DNA of 64,000 nucleotides from Bacillota bacterium (GTDB taxonomy: Bacteria; Bacillota; Clostridia; Oscillospirales; Oscillospiraceae). Position 1 is the first letter of the stretch; every line of letters starts with the position of its first letter. Of the stretch, positions 60,728 to 64,000 are shown one piece after another. The notes beneath the pieces are model-generated. The model saw only the letters and a list, made by a program, of their open reading frames with translations. It was not told the DNA's origin and did not search any database. Where the stretch lies: positions 1-64,000 of the forward strand of contig JAUNCL010000003.1 of the NCBI GenBank assembly GCA_030535235.1. Reading direction: 5' to 3'. Position numbers and translations under genes: made by a program.

Positions 60728-62059
60728 ATGGGCAAATATACAAAGGAAGACATCATCCGCATGGTGGAGGAAGACGGCGTCGACTTCATCCGCATGCAGT
60801 TTACCGATATGTTCGGCCAGTCCAAGAACGTGGCCATCACCGCCTCCCAGATCGGGAAGGCCCTGAACAACCAGATCTCCATTGACGGCTCCTCCATTGA
60901 GGGCTTCACCCGCATCCACGAGTCCGACCAGTATCTCCACCCCGACCTGGACAGCTATGCCATCCTCTCCTGGTACGAGAGCAAGGGCAAGGTGGCCCGT
61001 CTCCTCTGCGACGTGTGCAACCCCGACGGCTCCCCCTTCATCGGCGACCCCAGAGGGGCCCTGAAGCGGGTCCTGGCCCGGGCGGCAGAGATGGGCTACA
61101 CCTTCAATGTCGGCCCCGAGTGCGAGTTCTTCCTCTTTGAGCTGGACAAGGACGGCAAGCCCACCACCAAGACCGGCGACGAAGCCGGCTACTTCGACCT
61201 GGGCCCCATCGACCACGGGGACTACACCCGCCGGGAGATCTGCCTGGCCCTGGAGGCTCTGGGCTTTGAGATCGAGGCCTCCCACCACGAGTGCGCTGCC
61301 GGCCAGCACGAGATCGACTTCAAGTACGCCGACGCCCTCACCGCCGCCGACAACATCATCACCTTCAAGCAGACCGTGAAGAAGATCGCCTATGCCAACG
61401 GCCTCCACGCCACCTTCATGCCCAAGCCCATCTACGGGGTGGCGGGCAACGGCATGCACATCAACATGTCCCTGTTCAAGGACGGCAAGAACGTCTTCTT
61501 CGACCCCGACGGCAACCGCAAGCTGTCCAAGGAGGCCTATCACTTCATCGCCGGTCTGCTGGCCCATGTGAAGGCCATGACTGCCATCACCAACCCCCTG
61601 GTGAACTCCTATAAGCGTCTGGTCCCCGGCTACGAGGCCCCCTGCTATCTGGCCTGGTCGGCCTCCAACCGCTCCGCCCTCATCCGCATCCCCTCCGCCC
61701 GTGGTCAGTCCACCCGGGTAGAGCTGCGGAACCCCGACCCCTCCTGCAACCCCTACCTGGCCCTGGCCGTCTGCCTGGCCGCCGGTCTGGACGGCATCGA
61801 GCGGGGTCTGGAGCCCCCGGAGGAGATCACCGAGAATATCTTCGACATGGACGCCGCCGCCCGTGCCGCCAACGGCATCGAGGACCTGCCCAGCTCTCTG
61901 GAGCACGCCCTCTTCGCCCTGGAAAAGGACCCCCTGATCCAGTCTGTCCTGGGTCCCCACATCTATCCCCAGTACGTGACCGGCAAAAAGAAAGAGTGGG
62001 AAGAATACTGCACCCGCGTCTCCAGCTGGGAGGTCGCGAAGTACATGGTGACCTATTGA
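60728..62059 (+). CDS. glnA: Glutamine synthetase, type I
   Basis: A 443-residue GSI of the Bacillus/Clostridium (alpha) length. Opening blocks: FIRMQFTDMFGQSKNVAI and DGSSIEGFTRIHESD. The metal and substrate region is VGPECEFFLFELD and AGQHEIDFKYADAL; the NGMHINMSLFKDG and SASNRSALIRIPSARG blocks carry the ammonia and phosphate sites. No adenylylation Tyr loop is seen, as normal for this type, which is regulated by feedback. ATG 60728 has GAAAGGAG. It makes glutamine for carA, glmS and trpG in this neighbourhood. Confidence 0.97.
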   Translation: MGKYTKEDIIRMVEEDGVDFIRMQFTDMFGQSKNVAITASQIGKALNNQISIDGSSIEGFTRIHESDQYLHPDLDSYAILSWYESKGKVARLLCDVCNPDGSPFIGDPRGALKRVLARAAEMGYTFNVGPECEFFLFELDKDGKPTTKTGDEAGYFDLGPIDHGDYTRREICLALEALGFEIEASHHECAAGQHEIDFKYADALTAADNIITFKQTVKKIAYANGLHATFMPKPIYGVAGNGMHINMSLFKDGKNVFFDPDGNRKLSKEAYHFIAGLLAHVKAMTAITNPLVNSYKRLVPGYEAPCYLAWSASNRSALIRIPSARGQSTRVELRNPDPSCNPYLALAVCLAAGLDGIERGLEPPEEITENIFDMDAAARAANGIEDLPSSLEHALFALEKDPLIQSVLGPHIYPQYVTGKKKEWEEYCTRVSSWEVAKYMVTY

Positions 62060-62074
62060 TTGGACCGTCACCGG

Positions 62075-62117
62075 AAAACCGGGAGAAACCGCACCCTTCG
62101 GCTTCCCCCGGTTTTTT
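62075..62117 (+). terminator. Terminator after glnA
   Basis: AAAACCGGG (62075-62083) pairs with CCCGGTTTT (62107-62115), followed by TT, 16 bases after the stop; internal bases add a second short stem. Confidence 0.85.
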
Positions 62118-62235
62118 CTGGGCGAAGCGGATATTTATCCAAATATTCATAATTATATGGATATTTTATGGCATATTCCCCAAAACTACCGGAAAAATAC
62201 CCGTGTTGTTTTTTGCCGCTTTTTTGCAGAACACA

Positions 62236-62264
62236 TTGACGGGATACAAATTTTCCGGTATACT
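62236..62264 (+). promoter_or_regulatory. Promoter of carAB
   Basis: TTGACG (62236-62241), 17-bp spacer, TATACT (62259-62264). The 80-base leader has no visible PyrR or arginine-type attenuator. Confidence 0.85.
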
Positions 62265-62346
62265 TAAGAGTCGAAAATCATGTTGATTGCAAGAAGCATA
62301 CAGTGAGCAACCGTTCAATTCCTGTATATATGGATGGAGGGACACG

Positions 62347-63420
62347 ATGAAAAAAGCATATCTCTACTTAGAAAACGGTCAGGTCCTGGAGGGCAAAAGC
62401 TTCGGCGCCTCCGGCACCGCCATGGGAGAGCTGGTCTTCACCACCGGGATCACCGGCTGCGTGGAAAGCCTGACCGACCCCAGCTACTACGGTCAGCTGG
62501 TCATTTACACTTTCCCCCAACTGGCCAACTACGGCATCTGTCTGGCAGACAAGGAGAGCCCCAAGTCTCAGATGGGCGGCGTGGTGGTCCGCGAATACTG
62601 CGAAGAACCCTCCAACTTCCGATCTGACGAATCTGTGGACGCCTTCCTGAAGGAGCAGAACGTGGTGGGCATCGCCGGGGTGGACACCCGGATGCTGACC
62701 CAGATGATCCGGGACAACGGCGTCATGAACGCCGTCATCACCACCGAGGAGACCAAGCCCGATATGGAAGCCCTGAAGGCCTTCAAGGTGGTCCAGTCGG
62801 TGGAGAACACCAGCGACAAGCACGTCCACCAGCTTCTCCCCGAGGGGGAGGCCAGGTTCTCCGTGGCCCTCATCGACTACGGCGCCAAGCAGTCCATCGC
62901 CAACAGCCTGCTGGCCCGGGGCTGCAAGGTCACCGTCTACCCCTACAACACCCCCGCCGAGGACATCCTGGCCGCCGGCCACGACGGCGTGATGCTCTCC
63001 AACGGCCCCGGCGACCCCGCCGATAACCCCTTCTGCATCGAGCAGATCCGGAAGCTCTTTGGCAAGATCCCCATGTTCGGCATCTGCCTGGGCCACCAGA
63101 TGATGGCCCTGGCCGCCGGCGCCAAGACCGTCAAGCTGAAGTTCGGCCACCGGGGAGCCAACCAGCCCGTGAAGGACCTGGAGGACGGCGTGGTGCTCAT
63201 CTCCACCCAGAACCACGGCTACGCCGTGGACACCGACTCCCTGGCCGGCACCGAGGGCAAGCTGCGCTTCATCAACGTAAACGACGGCACCTGCGAGGGG
63301 GTCGATTATCCCGCCTACCACGCCTTTTCCCTGCAGTTCCACCCCGAGGCCCACGGCGGTCCCCTGGACTGCCAGACTGCCTTTGACCGCTTTGTTGACA
63401 CGATGAAGGAGGGTTTGTAA
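62347..63420 (+). CDS. carA: Carbamoyl-phosphate synthase, small (glutaminase) subunit
   Basis: A 357-residue subunit that hydrolyses glutamine and passes ammonia to CarB. The N-terminal domain has [12 protein letters not shown] and [18 protein letters not shown]. The triad glutaminase domain has [16 protein letters not shown] (Cys), [10 protein letters not shown] and [11 protein letters not shown] (His, Glu). ATG 62347 is chosen with GGAGGG upstream. Its TAA stop overlaps the carB start by one base. Confidence 0.97.
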   Translation: MKKAYLYLENGQVLEGKSFGASGTAMGELVFTTGITGCVESLTDPSYYGQLVIYTFPQLANYGICLADKESPKSQMGGVVVREYCEEPSNFRSDESVDAFLKEQNVVGIAGVDTRMLTQMIRDNGVMNAVITTEETKPDMEALKAFKVVQSVENTSDKHVHQLLPEGEARFSVALIDYGAKQSIANSLLARGCKVTVYPYNTPAEDILAAGHDGVMLSNGPGDPADNPFCIEQIRKLFGKIPMFGICLGHQMMALAAGAKTVKLKFGHRGANQPVKDLEDGVVLISTQNHGYAVDTDSLAGTEGKLRFINVNDGTCEGVDYPAYHAFSLQFHPEAHGGPLDCQTAFDRFVDTMKEGL

Positions 63421-64000
63421 TGCCGAAGGATACATCCATTAAAAAAGTACTTGTCATCGGTTCCGGCCCCATTGTCATCGGCCAGGCCGCTGAGTTCGAC
63501 TACGCCGGCACCCAGGCCTGCCGGGTGCTGCAGCAGGAGGGCATCGAGACCGTCCTGGTCAACTCCAACCCCGCCACCATCATGACCGACAACGCCATGG
63601 CCGACGCGGTCTATCTGGAGCCCCTCACCACCGAGACCATCAAGCGGATCATTCAGGAGACCAGGCCTGACAGCCTGCTGGCCGGCCTGGGCGGTCAGAC
63701 CGGCCTGACCATCGCCATGGAGCTGGCCCATGAGGGCTTCCTGGCGGCCAACAACGTCCGCCTCATCGGCACCAACGCCGACGCCATCGACAAGGCCGAG
63801 GACCGGCAGCTCTTCAAGGACGCCATGGCCCGCATCGGCCAGCCCACCATCCCCTCTGACACCGCCAACGACGTGGAGGCCTGCGTGGCCATCGCCGACC
63901 GCATCGGCTACCCCGTCATCGTCCGGCCCGCCTTCACCCTGGGCGGCGGCGGCGGCGGCGTGGCCTACAACGAGGAGGAGCTGAGAGAAAAGGCCTCCGT
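63420..64000 (+). CDS. carB: Carbamoyl-phosphate synthase, large subunit (5' part, runs off the window)
   Basis: The first 193 residues are present. The opening [23 protein letters not shown] is diagnostic, followed by [38 protein letters not shown] and the ATP-grasp start [14 protein letters not shown]. The ATP loop reads [14 protein letters not shown], where most relatives have a Thr or Ser in the glycine run. The start ATG overlaps the carA stop (TAATG), so the two are coupled. The remainder lies beyond base 64000. Confidence 0.96.
   Translation, partial: MPKDTSIKKVLVIGSGPIVIGQAAEFDYAGTQACRVLQQEGIETVLVNSNPATIMTDNAMADAVYLEPLTTETIKRIIQETRPDSLLAGLGGQTGLTIAMELAHEGFLAANNVRLIGTNADAIDKAEDRQLFKDAMARIGQPTIPSDTANDVEACVAIADRIGYPVIVRPAFTLGGGGGGVAYNEEELREKAS

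Noticed and set aside
63941-63967. Glycine run in the CarB ATP loop as a broken active site.
   Set aside because: The loop is still glycine-rich and in frame, and a Gly for Thr change is mild. It could also be a run-length error in a GGC repeat, which cannot be judged here.

Overview
The window looks like chromosome of a GC-rich, anaerobic, Gram-positive-type Firmicute, most likely a gut Oscillospirales member (Flavonifractor / Pseudoflavonifractor / Lawsonibacter-like). This is inferred from pyruvate:ferredoxin oxidoreductase, a butyryl-CoA-dehydrogenase-type ACAD, tRNA-sensing T-box leaders, SLH-domain surface proteins, class A RNase P RNA and high GC third positions. No rRNA, tRNA, transposase, prophage or CRISPR array was seen. 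Almost every gene is ordinary chromosomal housekeeping or metabolism. The exceptions are two AT-richer patches (about 29.3-31.1 kb and 34.9-36.0 kb).

Layout. 0-6.3 kb: an SLH/transglutaminase-like gene and a second unrelated gene, each interrupted by one in-frame TAG, plus an rRNA methyltransferase-type gene, a GPR1/FUN34/YaaH acetate-type carrier, a flavin reductase, an EamA transporter and a YjbR protein. 6.4-13.2 kb (minus): a complete trpEGDCFBA operon behind a T-box leader with a UGG specifier. 13.2-19.9 kb (minus): a GNAT gene, then a tightly coupled redox operon of tandem RnfB-like polyferredoxin, PFOR and a GltD/NfnB-like flavoprotein. 20-29.3 kb: DUF3870, polysaccharide deacetylase with SLH repeats, MarR with a heterodimeric ABC exporter, and two FAD enzymes, the second fused to DUF1667. 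29.4-31.1 kb: divergent WYL regulator and DJ-1/PfpI gene around a palindromic operator. 31.1-34.9 kb (minus): thrS with a T-box, a CDF metal transporter and an unknown gene. 34.9-36 kb: a small orphan gene and a Phd/RelE-type toxin-antitoxin pair.

36-44 kb: pyk, coaX, a cluster of three small unknown proteins, a membrane-anchored unknown, then trpS-tagO-wecB (cell-wall glycopolymer precursor genes behind tryptophanyl-tRNA synthetase). 44-48 kb: gltX, an HD phosphohydrolase, an array of five hairpins and an acyl-CoA dehydrogenase. 48-50.7 kb: MATE efflux gene, cytidylate-kinase-like gene and rnpB, whose promoter lies in the 3' end of cotH. 50.6-55.7 kb (minus): response regulator and histidine kinase followed by VTC, DUF4956 and CotH genes. 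55.8-64 kb: BspA-type leucine-rich protein, purC-glmS-nadE, glnA, carA and the start of carB, the last group centred on glutamine and carbamoyl-phosphate.

Many promoters match the vegetative sigma consensus closely, with 17-bp spacing, so several transcription units could be delimited. The most unusual items are the two in-frame amber codons in a window where TAG is almost never a terminator, the duplicated RnfB-like polyferredoxin coupled to PFOR, the three-gene small-protein cluster near 39 kb, the hairpin array at 46.5 kb, and the two-component/VTC/DUF4956/CotH block.
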